Source: Acidobacteriaceae bacterium (lineage in GTDB: Bacteria; Acidobacteriota; Terriglobia; Terriglobales; Acidobacteriaceae). From it: a stretch of DNA of 64,000 bases. This document shows positions 1-9,257 of the stretch, piece by piece. Position numbers and translations under genes: made by a program. The stretch's first letter is position 1. Every line of letters starts with the position of its first letter. Below the pieces are notes generated by a model that was not told the origin of the DNA, made no database searches, and saw nothing but the letters and a program-made list of their open reading frames with translations. Location of the stretch: contig PLHW01000056.1 of assembly GCA_003139095.1 (NCBI GenBank), positions 1-64,000 of the forward strand, in the 5' to 3' direction.

Positions 1-1125
1 CGGCGGGATCGACGTCAGGAATGCCGGTTTGAGCTTGAATGTGATTCCATCCGCTTCGGGCTCGAATTTCAGTGGAGCGAATCCCTGCTTGGCGACCGGC
101 AATAAGACGCCATCCTGCTCGAATGTGAGCATCTGATGCTTTCTCGCCACACGATCGCCGTTGAAACGCACTGCTGCATCCGCCATCTCCCGGTCGAAAA
201 ACCAGTAAGCTTGGCTCGCGTTTCCCTGATCATGCGCATACGGCCCGGGCGGCCAGCGATCCGGCTGGACTCCGCTCGAATCGGTCAGCCAGCCTTGATT
301 TGCCGTAATCGGGCGAAGATGCACCGGCCCATGCTCGGGCGTTTGTTGTGGCAATCGAGCGAGACATGCCTTTTCGATGAAGAGCGCAAGAAGTCTTCCA
401 TCGGCCGGCGACCAATCGAAATGGCCGCCTCCGGGATCCGTCACTACGCCGATGAGGTTCTCGGGACCCGCCTGGCGCAGCCGAAGAGCGCTCTCGCGAA
501 CGTGCGACCAGAAGAAGTCGCGGTCTCCGATGCGGCCATCGCGATACTGCGGCCACTCCGTGGTCTCGCCGACAATGTAAAGCATCGGAATTCCCGGCAG
601 ATCGAGATCCTGCGGAAATGGAACGGTCTTGATAGGAATGACAGCAATCGTGCGTTCAGGAGCCCACTGGGCAAACCGCCATGAGAATTGCCCGTGCGCG
701 GAATGCCCTGTGGGAATGACCGGCGCAAATTCCAGTTCCGGGAATCCTGAAACACGGGCCAGGGCGCGAAACGTCGCCTGAAGTGCTTCGCCCGCTCCCG
801 GCTTCATATCCGCGTTTAGAACCGACTCATCGCCGGGACCAATCCAGACGATCCCCAGGCACTGCCGCTTCGCCACTTCCCGCACCGCGGGATCCTCGAG
901 CCATTGACGCTCCGTGAGGTTTGCGAAGGCTGCGATTAGACCTCGCACCGACGCGCATTCAGGAGGAATCCAGAGGTAGATCGTCCGGTTCGCTTGTGTG
1001 ACAGCATATTGATAGATGGCTTCCCCGGCCTTTACCGGCCGGGAAGCCGTCAGCATGGTGATGCTCAAAAGCCAAATGCAAACGCCTGCCGACTGGCTGC
1101 GGATCTTATTTTGAAAGCGCCGCAT
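1..1125 (-). CDS. Secreted alpha/beta-hydrolase-like protein, C-terminus beyond the window
   Basis: Reading the minus strand from an ATG at 1125 gives 375 uninterrupted codons that run off the left edge. A GAAAGG ribosome-binding site lies about 9 nt upstream; a GTG immediately before the ATG is an alternative start. Residues 1-33 look like a signal peptide. Residues 138-146 hold a nucleophile-elbow motif, GHSAHG (Ser142), and GGGHF (His235) could supply the catalytic histidine, as in alpha/beta hydrolases. About 130 residues follow the putative hydrolase core and may begin another domain. The gene lies 132 nt downstream of a GH92 mannosidase on the same strand, so a role in carbohydrate ester cleavage is plausible. 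The exact family was not recognised. Confidence 0.72.
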   Translation of the reverse strand, partial: MRRFQNKIRSQSAGVCIWLLSITMLTASRPVKAGEAIYQYAVTQANRTIYLWIPPECASVRGLIAAFANLTERQWLEDPAVREVAKRQCLGIVWIGPGDESVLNADMKPGAGEALQATFRALARVSGFPELEFAPVIPTGHSAHGQFSWRFAQWAPERTIAVIPIKTVPFPQDLDLPGIPMLYIVGETTEWPQYRDGRIGDRDFFWSHVRESALRLRQAGPENLIGVVTDPGGGHFDWSPADGRLLALFIEKACLARLPQQTPEHGPVHLRPITANQGWLTDSSGVQPDRWPPGPYAHDQGNASQAYWFFDREMADAAVRFNGDRVARKHQMLTFEQDGVLLPVAKQGFAPLKFEPEADGITFKLKPAFLTSIPP

Positions 1126-1257
1126 CACAAAATGCCTTTCACGCGGTGTTCGGAGTATGCTCGTTTACTCATTCGAGAGACAAGAATGTGGCGACAGCAT
1201 AGGTAGCAGTGATGACTCGACTTCCATCCTGCGTCAGCCCCATGAGAATTCCTGCGA

Positions 1258-3519
1258 TCAGTTCGCCGCGACCACACGTTTATTCTTCTCAGGGTGTACC
1301 TTACTTGGCCAATCGAGATTGGGCGTCGAGGACATATGGAAAACCAAAATCCCGCCAGACACGATCTCTTCGTGCGTCAGCCAGAATCGTCCCAGCGGCT
1401 TTCCGTTGAGCATTGCCGATTGGATATACGGGGCCTGAGCGACGTCGCGCTTAACCACAATGTGAAAGATCTTGCCATTGGGCAGGTGAATCTTCGCGTC
1501 GGGAAAGAGCGGAGAGCCAATCGCATACCGCGGAATTCCTGGCGTGACTTGATAAAACCCGAGAGCACTCAAGATATACCAGGCAGACATCTGCCCGCCG
1601 TCGTCATTGCCAATCAGGCCGCCCGGCTCATCGCGATAGCCTGCGGCGCGAACCTCGGCCACATGCCGTTGGGTCTTATACGCAGCACCCGCGTAGTCGT
1701 ACAGATAGGCGATATGATGACTCGGCTCGTTGCCCTGATCGTATAGGTTCTTCGCGAAGAGCTCGTCAAGCTTTGAGATAAACCCGCTGTTCCCGTCTTC
1801 GAGAGCAATCAACCCGGGAATGTCCTGAAGCACATAAAACGTAAATTGAAATGGTAAGCCCTCGGTAATATACGACGCTTTCTTGGTGGGATCGAACGGA
1901 GTGACCCATGTTCCATCCGCATGGCGCCCTCTGGCGAATCCTGTGACCGGATCGATCACGTTGCGATAGTTCTGGGCGCGTTTTCGAAAGATCGCCTCAT
2001 CTTCCGGCTTGTTGAGTGCCTTGGCCACTTCGGCCAAGACAAAGTCGTCGTAAGCATAGTCCAGCGTGCGTGACACCTGCTCGTTTTTATGCGGCGAGGG
2101 AGCTCCGGGAACCGAATCCTCCAGCGGGATATAGCCGTACTTCAAATACGAGTCCAGCGCCCGCCGGCCCTCTCCGTCGAGATATTCGGCCTCCGATGCG
2201 GGCGACTCCAACGCATTCTTGCGCATCAGGCGATAGGCCTCCTGTATGTCGAAGCCGCGTATTCTTTTCAGATAAGCATCGCCAATAATTGCAACCCCGT
2301 GATCGCCGTCCATCTCCGCTGTGTGACTGTTCCAGGCGGGAAAAGTGGGTAGAAAACTGCCCTGCTCGCCTTTGACGATCAGCGACTGGATCATATCCGC
2401 ATCGTCCTTCGGATCGATAATCGTAAAGAGAGGATGCTCGGCACGGAAGGTATCCCAGATCGAGAAATCGTCGTAATAAGTGAAGCCGCGAGCGGTCTCA
2501 ATGGACTGCCCACCCGCAAAACAGGGGTAAGTTCCACTCACATCGCTGAAGATCCGCGGAAGTTGAAGCGCGTGATACATCGCGGTGTAGAAGATGCGGC
2601 GATCTGCATTGTCTCCGGTTACTTCGATCACGCCGAGGGCTTTCTCCCATGCGGCGTGGCTTTTCTGCTCGATTTTCGCAAAATCCCATGCGGGAATCTC
2701 GGCGCGAAGGTTCTTCCGCGCTTCATCGATGCTCACGAACGATGTCCCAACGCGAGCCAGCACGACTTCTCCCGGCTTTACATCAAACGTGACATAACCG
2801 CCTGTGGGACTGGCGTCGGAAGTTTGGTCGGTGCTGCCCGGATGAACCTCTGTCCCCGACCACGTGCCTCCCACATGGAAAGGGTGATCGAATTCCACGA
2901 CTACATAGCCGCTAAATCCTGCCAGCTTGCCTTGGCCCGCATAGAGGCGGCGCACTTTGCTCCAACCCACGATCTCGTTGTGAGCAGTATCGATGGTCAA
3001 GGAACCGTCGCCGGCGCGGGCGTTGTTTTGCACATCGATCCACGCAGCGCCACCGCGGTGAAATGCAAACCGCAGCAGACCGCAGCGCGCAGTTCCCGTG
3101 ACCGATGCAGTCACGCCAAGATCCGGAAGCTCGACTTTGTAGAGATACGGTGTGGCGTGCTCCGCGTCGTGAGAAAACCGCGAAGTTGGCGCGCGCCCTT
3201 GCCACGGGAACACATCCGATCCAGCCAGCAACTGGAAACTGCCATAATCCTGCATTGCCGAGCCGCTCAGAAAATGGCTGCCGCGAATTCCGTGAAATAC
3301 CTGATCGGCGTAATAGTAGGGGACTACGCCTTTTCTCTCGGTATCTTGTGTTGCGGGCGTCCATTGCGTCATCCCAAAGGGTATGCCTACTCCAGGATAC
3401 GTCTGCCCTTCAGCGGCCGTTCCTACCCAAGGGTCCACCAAATCTGCGAGCTGTTGGCCTCGAAGCATTGCGGGCAGGAAAAGAATGACGAGAAAGTACC
3501 GAAAAGGGCGGATATTCAT
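1258..3519 (-). CDS. GH92 family alpha-mannosidase, secreted
   Basis: A 753-residue protein with an N-terminal signal peptide (about residues 1-21, ending LRGQ). It matches the GH92 exo-alpha-mannosidase layout: an N-terminal beta-sandwich starting with a GTAAEGQTYPGVGIPFG-type stretch, then a catalytic alpha/alpha barrel with FSIWDTFRAEHPL, GNEPSHHIAYLYDY and GNDDGGQMSAWY. By analogy with characterised GH92 enzymes, Glu598 is the likely general acid and Asp639/Asp640 the base pair. GH92 enzymes are calcium-dependent and invert configuration on alpha-linked mannose, usually 1,2 or 1,3 linkages; the linkage cannot be read here. The length is normal for the family. It is divergent from the regulator-like gene at 3714, so the 194-nt gap should hold promoters for both. 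Confidence 0.93.
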   Translation of the reverse strand: MNIRPFRYFLVILFLPAMLRGQQLADLVDPWVGTAAEGQTYPGVGIPFGMTQWTPATQDTERKGVVPYYYADQVFHGIRGSHFLSGSAMQDYGSFQLLAGSDVFPWQGRAPTSRFSHDAEHATPYLYKVELPDLGVTASVTGTARCGLLRFAFHRGGAAWIDVQNNARAGDGSLTIDTAHNEIVGWSKVRRLYAGQGKLAGFSGYVVVEFDHPFHVGGTWSGTEVHPGSTDQTSDASPTGGYVTFDVKPGEVVLARVGTSFVSIDEARKNLRAEIPAWDFAKIEQKSHAAWEKALGVIEVTGDNADRRIFYTAMYHALQLPRIFSDVSGTYPCFAGGQSIETARGFTYYDDFSIWDTFRAEHPLFTIIDPKDDADMIQSLIVKGEQGSFLPTFPAWNSHTAEMDGDHGVAIIGDAYLKRIRGFDIQEAYRLMRKNALESPASEAEYLDGEGRRALDSYLKYGYIPLEDSVPGAPSPHKNEQVSRTLDYAYDDFVLAEVAKALNKPEDEAIFRKRAQNYRNVIDPVTGFARGRHADGTWVTPFDPTKKASYITEGLPFQFTFYVLQDIPGLIALEDGNSGFISKLDELFAKNLYDQGNEPSHHIAYLYDYAGAAYKTQRHVAEVRAAGYRDEPGGLIGNDDGGQMSAWYILSALGFYQVTPGIPRYAIGSPLFPDAKIHLPNGKIFHIVVKRDVAQAPYIQSAMLNGKPLGRFWLTHEEIVSGGILVFHMSSTPNLDWPSKVHPEKNKRVVAAN

Positions 3520-3713
3520 CTTCTCTCTTTCGGCGTCATGCGGACCTTTGCGCCGATGACCAATGTCGCTACGTAAGAGTTGGCTGTCAACGTTCCGAAC
3601 GGTTCGGTGCTGGACCGGACCGTAACAACCTGAAAGGTCATAACTTAGGGATCAGCGTTACGATTCCGTTAAGGCGTGTTAGAATTTTTTCTGCACAGGA
3701 AGGATGAGCGCTA

Positions 3714-5078
3714 ATGCGGATTCTTCCCAATCACGAGAAGACAGCCGGCTTTAGTCCCGAACGAACAGCCGCTGTCCATACCGAGCTTGGCACGATCCTT
3801 AAAAGCAGCTATTTTTCGGGAAGCAAGAGATGCCAGGACTTCCTGGAATTCACCGTGCAACAGGCGCTCGATGGCAATTATGAGTATCTGACAGAGCGCT
3901 TCCTCGGCGCGGAGCTTTTCGGCAGACCCATTAACTACGAAACGGGAACTGATTCCATCGTTCGGGTGAGGGCGAACGACGTGCGTCGCCGACTAGCTCA
4001 ATATTACTCAGAAGGCCACGGCGGGGCCCAGGTCATTATTGAACTTGCCTCGGGAAACTATGTCCCGGAATTCCACTGGCGGGAGCCGAAGGCGGCCGGT
4101 GCTGCACCCGAAGTTGCTTTACACGAATCGCCAGCGATGCCATCGGGCGCATCGCACCAGGAATCGATCGCAACTCTGCCAGCGGCAGCCTCTGGGGACG
4201 ATGCAAGGCCTCATCGTTGGCGGATTTTTGTCGGCATGATCTCGATTGCCCTCGTACTGGGCTCATGTGCGGGCTGGTGGCTGCGGGAACGAACACTGGA
4301 CCGTTCCCTGTATCCCTTAAAATACGAACCGTCGCTGAACTCCCTGTGGTCGGCGTTCGTCAACGCCCCCCAACACGAAACGGATGTTGTGCTCTCCGAC
4401 GTTTCCTTTCAACTCCTCGAGGACATCGAGAAGCGGACATTCACTCTCAGCGACTATCTCAACCGCAGCTACCTCAGCCAGGTTACGACGCAGAGTTCTG
4501 GCTCGGATATACAGCCTGTTTTGACCTTGATTGCCTCGAAGAACTTTGGGAACTCGAGTGAATTCAGGCTGGCGCAACGGATGACGGCATTCGACCGCAT
4601 CGGGAACGGGATGCACATCTACAATGCGCGCGATTACTCTTCAGCGCTTGCAGGCCAGGACAATGTAATCCTAATTGGCTCACAGTACTCAAATCCCTGG
4701 CAACAGCTATTTCAAGCCCGTCTGAATTTTAAGGCGAACCCGCCCGATGTTGGTCCCGGCTCTGTGATTAACATTTCGCCGAAAGCGGGAGAGAACGCAA
4801 TCTACTCACCTACCTATTCCTTGGGCTACTGTGTGGTAGCTTATCTGCCGAATCCGGATCGCGGCACCAAGGTACTTCTCATCGAAGGGACCTCCTCAGA
4901 AGCTACAGAGGCCGGCGGAGATTTTCTGCTCTCGGAAGATGAGTTTTCCGAATTTGAGAAAACCCTTCATTCAAATGGATTGCCGTATTTTGAAGTTCTG
5001 CTCAAGACCTCACAGGCGAGGGGTACCCCAATTACAGCTTCAGTCGTGGCCTATCGTATTTATCCAATCCAACCTTGA
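3714..5078 (+). CDS. Membrane protein with putative N-terminal DNA-binding domain
   Basis: A 454-residue protein. Residues about 15-120 (motifs FLEFTVQQAL, LGAELFGRP, DSIVRVRANDVRRRL) resemble an N-terminal module found in many predicted bacterial regulators and adenylate-cyclase-like proteins, where a Phe-Gly-Arg-Pro segment precedes an Arg-rich helix. A single transmembrane helix follows at about residues 168-188 (FVGMISIALVLGSCAGWWL), and the remaining ~265 residues would lie outside the membrane. This suggests a ToxR-like one-component membrane regulator; that is inference. No catalytic motif was found in the C-terminal part. It is divergent from GH92 and upstream of two esterase genes, which it may control. 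RBS GGAAGG lies upstream of the ATG. Confidence 0.75.
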   Translation: MRILPNHEKTAGFSPERTAAVHTELGTILKSSYFSGSKRCQDFLEFTVQQALDGNYEYLTERFLGAELFGRPINYETGTDSIVRVRANDVRRRLAQYYSEGHGGAQVIIELASGNYVPEFHWREPKAAGAAPEVALHESPAMPSGASHQESIATLPAAASGDDARPHRWRIFVGMISIALVLGSCAGWWLRERTLDRSLYPLKYEPSLNSLWSAFVNAPQHETDVVLSDVSFQLLEDIEKRTFTLSDYLNRSYLSQVTTQSSGSDIQPVLTLIASKNFGNSSEFRLAQRMTAFDRIGNGMHIYNARDYSSALAGQDNVILIGSQYSNPWQQLFQARLNFKANPPDVGPGSVINISPKAGENAIYSPTYSLGYCVVAYLPNPDRGTKVLLIEGTSSEATEAGGDFLLSEDEFSEFEKTLHSNGLPYFEVLLKTSQARGTPITASVVAYRIYPIQP

Positions 5079-5320
5079 GTGGTCTGATTCAGCGCGGCAA
5101 CTTACTTACCCAGGTTGACCTGTCCCATGCCGAAACTTCATCCGCCTCCATTTTCAAAGCCATCCAGCCTGCACGAGTCGACAGATGCAAACGGCTCTTA
5201 ACCTCAAATCCAGATAGGAATTTCATACTTCAATTCAATTCATCGGATGGATGGCGTTTTGATGGGCAGGCATGCCAGGAACCCTGCAATTCGTGTAAAC
5301 TTGCCGCCGAAGGGGCGACG

Positions 5321-6985
5321 ATGACAATTGGTAGGATCATATTCTGTTTTGCGATCTTCCTGGCGACAGGTTTGTTGACGCTGCAGGCAATGGCGCAGGG
5401 TGACCCCGTCAAGTCATTCGATCCGGCAACCTCGGCGATGCGCAAGCCTGGGACCACACTGCGCATCGATCTGATTGGGGATTCGACACAGACCGACCAC
5501 GCGGGGTATGGGCGCGGTTTTTGCGCCAACCTTACGGACGATGTCGACTGCGTGAACATGGCCAAAGGCGGGGCGAGCACACGCTCGTTCCGTGCGCAGG
5601 GCTTGTGGGAGCGGTCGCTCGAGACCAAGCCGGACTATATGCTGATCCAGTTCGGGCACAACGATTTTGTGTTCAACCGGCCACCTGCGCCCACCGGAAC
5701 GGCAGCGGGTGGGGTCGGATCGAACGGTGCACCGTTCGGCGGAGACCGGGCGCTGACAGATCCCGGGGATTACGAAAAGAACCTTCGGCAATATGTGACC
5801 GAGGCGCGCGCCGCGGGCATTAAGCCCATCCTGGTTACTCCAATCACTCGACAGTATTTCGAGGCGGATGGCAAAATCCACTCCGACCAAATCGACCACT
5901 GCATCACGATGCGGAAGGTTGCAGCGGACATGAATGTGCCGCTGATCGAACTGCAGAACGAGAGCATTGAGTACCTCGAAAGTATTGGCGAGGAGGCTGG
6001 CCACAAATTCGAAATCACCAAGAAGGATGCAACTGGCGCAACCATCTACGACAAGACTCACTTCAACTGGGCGGGCAGCTATGTCTTTGGGCGGATGGTG
6101 GCCGTCGATCTGGGCAAGGCTGTGCCGGACCTGAAGAAATATGTTCGGCCAGAAGCAGCGAGGCTGCCGCCCGATGGCGAGAAGGCGATGCGGGTGATAG
6201 AGGGTGGGCCCGTGAAGATTGTGCTGGTGGGAGACTCGACCGTGGCCACCGGTGGTGGCTGGGGGCCGGGCTTCTGCGCAGACTTTTCGCCGCGTGTCAC
6301 TTGTGTTGACGACGCGCTGAATGGGCGAAGCTCGAAGAGCTTTATCGACGAAGGTGCGTGGAAGAAGGCGCTGGACGAGCATGGTGACTATTACCTCATC
6401 CAGTTCGGGCACAACGATCAAAAACCGAATCCCGCGCTGCACACGGACCCTGACACTACGTTCGCGGCCAACTTGCGCCGGTATATTGCGGATGTGCGCG
6501 CGATCGGAGCGGTACCGGTGTTGGTTACATCGCTCTCGCGGCGCAACTACAAAGACAGTGTGCTGGTGGAGGATCTGACGGCGTATGCGGACGCGACGAG
6601 GAAAGTGGGCGCCGATGAGTACATCACCGTTATCGATCTGAATCAGTTGTCGGTGGCAACGCTGAAGCGCATGACACAGGAACAGGCCGACAAGTTCGAC
6701 AAAGGGGTCGACCCGGATACGGGCGCCGCGGTGGCGACGCCGGCGAGCACGCCCGAACCGGATAGCGGTGATGCGGCGCCGCTGGACCGTACCCATCTCA
6801 ATCCGTATGGGCAGAAGGTCTTCGGGCGCATGGTGGCGGACGCAATTGTCAAAACCCAAGTGGAGCTAGGGCCGGACCTGATCGGTGTGCCCGGAGGACC
6901 AACGACTGTGCGGCCCGACGGGCCGCCGGGATCGAGGCCAATCCCCGTTCCTGCGCAGCCGGCCGCGCGTCCGAGCGCTAACTGA
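5321..6985 (+). CDS. Secreted protein with two tandem SGNH/CE12-like esterase domains
   Basis: The start is placed at ATG 5321 (RBS AAGGGG), which exposes a signal peptide of about 26 residues; the open frame extends further upstream without coding character. The 554-residue product carries two complete SGNH hydrolase units. Unit 1 has GDST (Ser55), the oxyanion Gly in KGGAST, GHND (112-115) and the Asp244-His247 pair in DKTHFN. Unit 2 has GDST (Ser306), NGRSS, GHND (363-366) and Asp489-His492 in DRTHLN. These blocks fit the rhamnogalacturonan acetylesterase type (CE12), which removes acetyl groups from pectin. A Pro-rich tail ends the protein. The 29-nt gap to the next, similarly built gene suggests an operon. 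Confidence 0.88.
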   Translation: MTIGRIIFCFAIFLATGLLTLQAMAQGDPVKSFDPATSAMRKPGTTLRIDLIGDSTQTDHAGYGRGFCANLTDDVDCVNMAKGGASTRSFRAQGLWERSLETKPDYMLIQFGHNDFVFNRPPAPTGTAAGGVGSNGAPFGGDRALTDPGDYEKNLRQYVTEARAAGIKPILVTPITRQYFEADGKIHSDQIDHCITMRKVAADMNVPLIELQNESIEYLESIGEEAGHKFEITKKDATGATIYDKTHFNWAGSYVFGRMVAVDLGKAVPDLKKYVRPEAARLPPDGEKAMRVIEGGPVKIVLVGDSTVATGGGWGPGFCADFSPRVTCVDDALNGRSSKSFIDEGAWKKALDEHGDYYLIQFGHNDQKPNPALHTDPDTTFAANLRRYIADVRAIGAVPVLVTSLSRRNYKDSVLVEDLTAYADATRKVGADEYITVIDLNQLSVATLKRMTQEQADKFDKGVDPDTGAAVATPASTPEPDSGDAAPLDRTHLNPYGQKVFGRMVADAIVKTQVELGPDLIGVPGGPTTVRPDGPPGSRPIPVPAQPAARPSAN

Positions 6986-7014
6986 CGCAAAAAGTCCATG
7001 AGGGGTTTTGAATC

Positions 7015-8778
7015 ATGATGCTTCTTCGATCCGTGATACTTCGCCACAATCTTTCGCTGTGGGTCACGCTCGCGATCACTGTGGCCTACACGGCTTGCCT
7101 CTACTCTGCACAAACACCGACCCAACCGCCCACACCTGCGTCCAGGCCACCCGGCTACGCCGAGGTCCCCGCTGTCCATGCCAGCGATGCGCAGCAGCTT
7201 GTGGAGCCTTTCAACCCCGCGCTGCACAGCATCTTCATCATCGGCGACTCCACCGCCGCTTACCACATCGACCGCATGAAGGAGGGCTACGCCGAAGCCC
7301 AGGGCTGGGGCGTCTTCTTCTACGCCTTCTTCGATCCCAGCAAGGTCAACGTGGTCAACCTTTCGCGCGGCGGCAGGTCCACTCGCACCTACCTCACAGA
7401 AGGCCTGTGGGACAAAGCCATCGCCCAGTTCAAGCCCGGCGATGTCGTCCTGCTCCAACTCGGCCAGAACGATATCTTTGCCCTCAACGACCAGGTTGCT
7501 CGCGGCACCATCCCCGACATTGGCGACGAGACGCAGGAGATCGACAACATCGCCACCCACAAGCACGAGACCGTGCACACCTTCGGCTGGTACCTGCGCA
7601 AGTTCATCCGCGATACTGAAGCCACTGGCGCGCAGCCCATCGTCATGTCGCTCACCACGCGCAACGTCTGGAAGGACGGTCACATCGAGGTCGGCGTCAA
7701 CAACTACCGCGAGATCTCCTGGAAAATTGCCCAGCAAGAGGGCCGTGTCGACTTCGTAGATGTCAGCGCTCTCGTCGCCGAGCAGTACGAGAAGCTCGGT
7801 CAGGAGAAGACTTTCGGCATGTTCCACACGCGCGAGCCGGTGCATCTCGACATCCCGGGAGCCTTCATGAACGCGCGCTGCATCGTTGCCGGCCTAAAGG
7901 GCCTGCCCGACGCACCCGTCTCGAGTTATCTCTCCTATCTCGGCTTGATGGTCGAGGCTGAAACACCGCCCGCCGTCCCGAGCGAGTGGGCTCAGGACCT
8001 CACTCATGTAACACCGGTAGCACCGAAGACGCCAGCTGACTCCGCCACCATCGCGCCGGCCTCGGCCACGCCTGTACCTGCACCCGCGCCCGCGGCTTCC
8101 ATTTCCCCCTCTGCAGCCGCTCGCGGCGAAATCTATCCGCCGCCCCATGCCACGCGCATCGTCCTCGCGGGCGACTCCACTGTGAACCATACTACGGGCT
8201 GGGGCACTGCCTTCTGCGAGCGCCAGGCCACCGACACCGAGTGCTTCAACAGCTCACGCAATGGCCGCAGCGCAAAGAGCTATCGCGAGCAGGGCCTGTG
8301 GGATCGTGCCCTCGCCATCCACCCTGACTACATACTCATCCAGTTCGGCGCTAACGACGGTCCCGGTAAAGGCCCTCTGCTCGCGGATGTCCCCGCTACC
8401 ACTTTCTCCGATACCATGCGCGACGATATCCGCGAGGCACGCGCCATGGGCGCCATCCCTGTCCTTGTTACCCCGCTGCCACAGCGCAACTACATGGACG
8501 GCAAGCACGTCCGCACCCTGGAGGATTACGCCGCTGCCATGCGCGCCGTTGGCAAGGAGACCGGCGCCGCCGTACTCGACCTCAACGCTGAGGCGAACGA
8601 CGCCCTCGACGCCATGACGGAGGAGCAGGCACATCAGTTCAATAGCAATCCCGCCGATCCAAGCGTCCCAGGCCGCGACACCACTCACCTTAATGCTAAG
8701 GGCGGCGAGTTCTTCGGCGCCATGGTCGCGCGCGAATTCGCTGCTGCGTTCACAACCGTAAAGGTGAATACGCGCTGA
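7015..8778 (+). CDS. Second tandem-domain SGNH/CE12-like esterase, first domain with Glu in the Asp position
   Basis: A 587-residue protein with a hydrophobic N-terminal export signal (residues about 10-32) and an RBS GAGGGG before the ATG. Unit 1 (about 70-300) has GDST (Ser79), GGRST and GQND (150-153), but its last block reads EPVH (Glu274, His277) where the family has Asp-x-x-His. A Pro/Ala-rich linker (about 335-370) joins unit 2, which has GDST (Ser388), NGRSA, GAND (445-448) and a regular Asp555-His558 in DTTHLN. The likely role is deacetylation of plant cell-wall polysaccharide, as for its neighbour. Third-position C is much commoner here than in the preceding gene, so a simple recent duplication is unlikely. 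Confidence 0.87.
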   Translation: MMLLRSVILRHNLSLWVTLAITVAYTACLYSAQTPTQPPTPASRPPGYAEVPAVHASDAQQLVEPFNPALHSIFIIGDSTAAYHIDRMKEGYAEAQGWGVFFYAFFDPSKVNVVNLSRGGRSTRTYLTEGLWDKAIAQFKPGDVVLLQLGQNDIFALNDQVARGTIPDIGDETQEIDNIATHKHETVHTFGWYLRKFIRDTEATGAQPIVMSLTTRNVWKDGHIEVGVNNYREISWKIAQQEGRVDFVDVSALVAEQYEKLGQEKTFGMFHTREPVHLDIPGAFMNARCIVAGLKGLPDAPVSSYLSYLGLMVEAETPPAVPSEWAQDLTHVTPVAPKTPADSATIAPASATPVPAPAPAASISPSAAARGEIYPPPHATRIVLAGDSTVNHTTGWGTAFCERQATDTECFNSSRNGRSAKSYREQGLWDRALAIHPDYILIQFGANDGPGKGPLLADVPATTFSDTMRDDIREARAMGAIPVLVTPLPQRNYMDGKHVRTLEDYAAAMRAVGKETGAAVLDLNAEANDALDAMTEEQAHQFNSNPADPSVPGRDTTHLNAKGGEFFGAMVAREFAAAFTTVKVNTR

Positions 8779-9142
8779 CTCGGCATGAATTCAGATCCAT
8801 GACGGGGAGCGAAGACGACATGCTGTAATCCGCCGACTCTTCTGCTCCAAAATGTTATGCCTTGTCAAAATCAGATCCCAAGACAAAACGGGCCTGACGA
8901 ATGAGTTCGGCGTCAGTCCGCAGAGTGAAAACTGGCCAGAAATGTGTTCCTGCGCGTCGAGGCAGAAACACAAAACTCCGTCGAGGGCCAAAGATAATGG
9001 ATGTGTACTGTAGACGACTATTGTCACGGCACGAGCATCCTAGATCGATGCCGATCGACGAGGACGCGATACCGAATTGCAAATCATACATTCTAAAATC
9101 GTAAATCCCGCTCAATTTCAACAGGGTTCAATGAACGACAAA

Positions 9143-9169
9143 ATCTGCTTTGGGAGCAGAGGGTCGCGG
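9143..9169 (+). pseudogene. tRNA-Pro (UGG) anticodon-arm fragment, possible attachment-site remnant
   Basis: The segment has a perfect 5-bp anticodon stem (TCTGC at 9144-9148, GCAGA at 9156-9160) enclosing the 7-nt loop TTTGGGA. Read as positions 32-38, this gives a UGG anticodon with G37, as in bacterial tRNA-Pro. It continues into a GGGTCGC variable loop and T-arm start, then loses tRNA character: no T-loop, acceptor or D-arm can be drawn. Integrases often recombine within the anticodon arm to 3' region of tRNA genes, so this could be an att half-site. Confidence 0.55.
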
Positions 9170-9257
9170 CCAAACACCATTCGTACTTGAACGTCGGCGG
9201 GTGGATTGAATTCGCCAACTGCATTCAACGCGCCATTCAACCCAGTCAATTCTCGCA

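Noticed and set aside
2434-3576. Long plus-strand open frame of 380 codons opposite the GH92 gene
   Set aside because: It lies entirely antisense to a well-supported GH92 enzyme and shows no family motif or ribosome-binding site; GC-rich codon bias produces such shadows.
5075-5320. Extended N-terminus of the first esterase gene
   Set aside because: The 82-residue extension precedes a good RBS, ATG and signal peptide at 5321 and would destroy secretion.
5414-7845. Minus-strand open frames of 481 and 400 codons opposite the esterase genes
   Set aside because: They overlap confirmed esterase coding sequence and one crosses two genes; the composition reflects reverse-strand reading of codon-biased genes.
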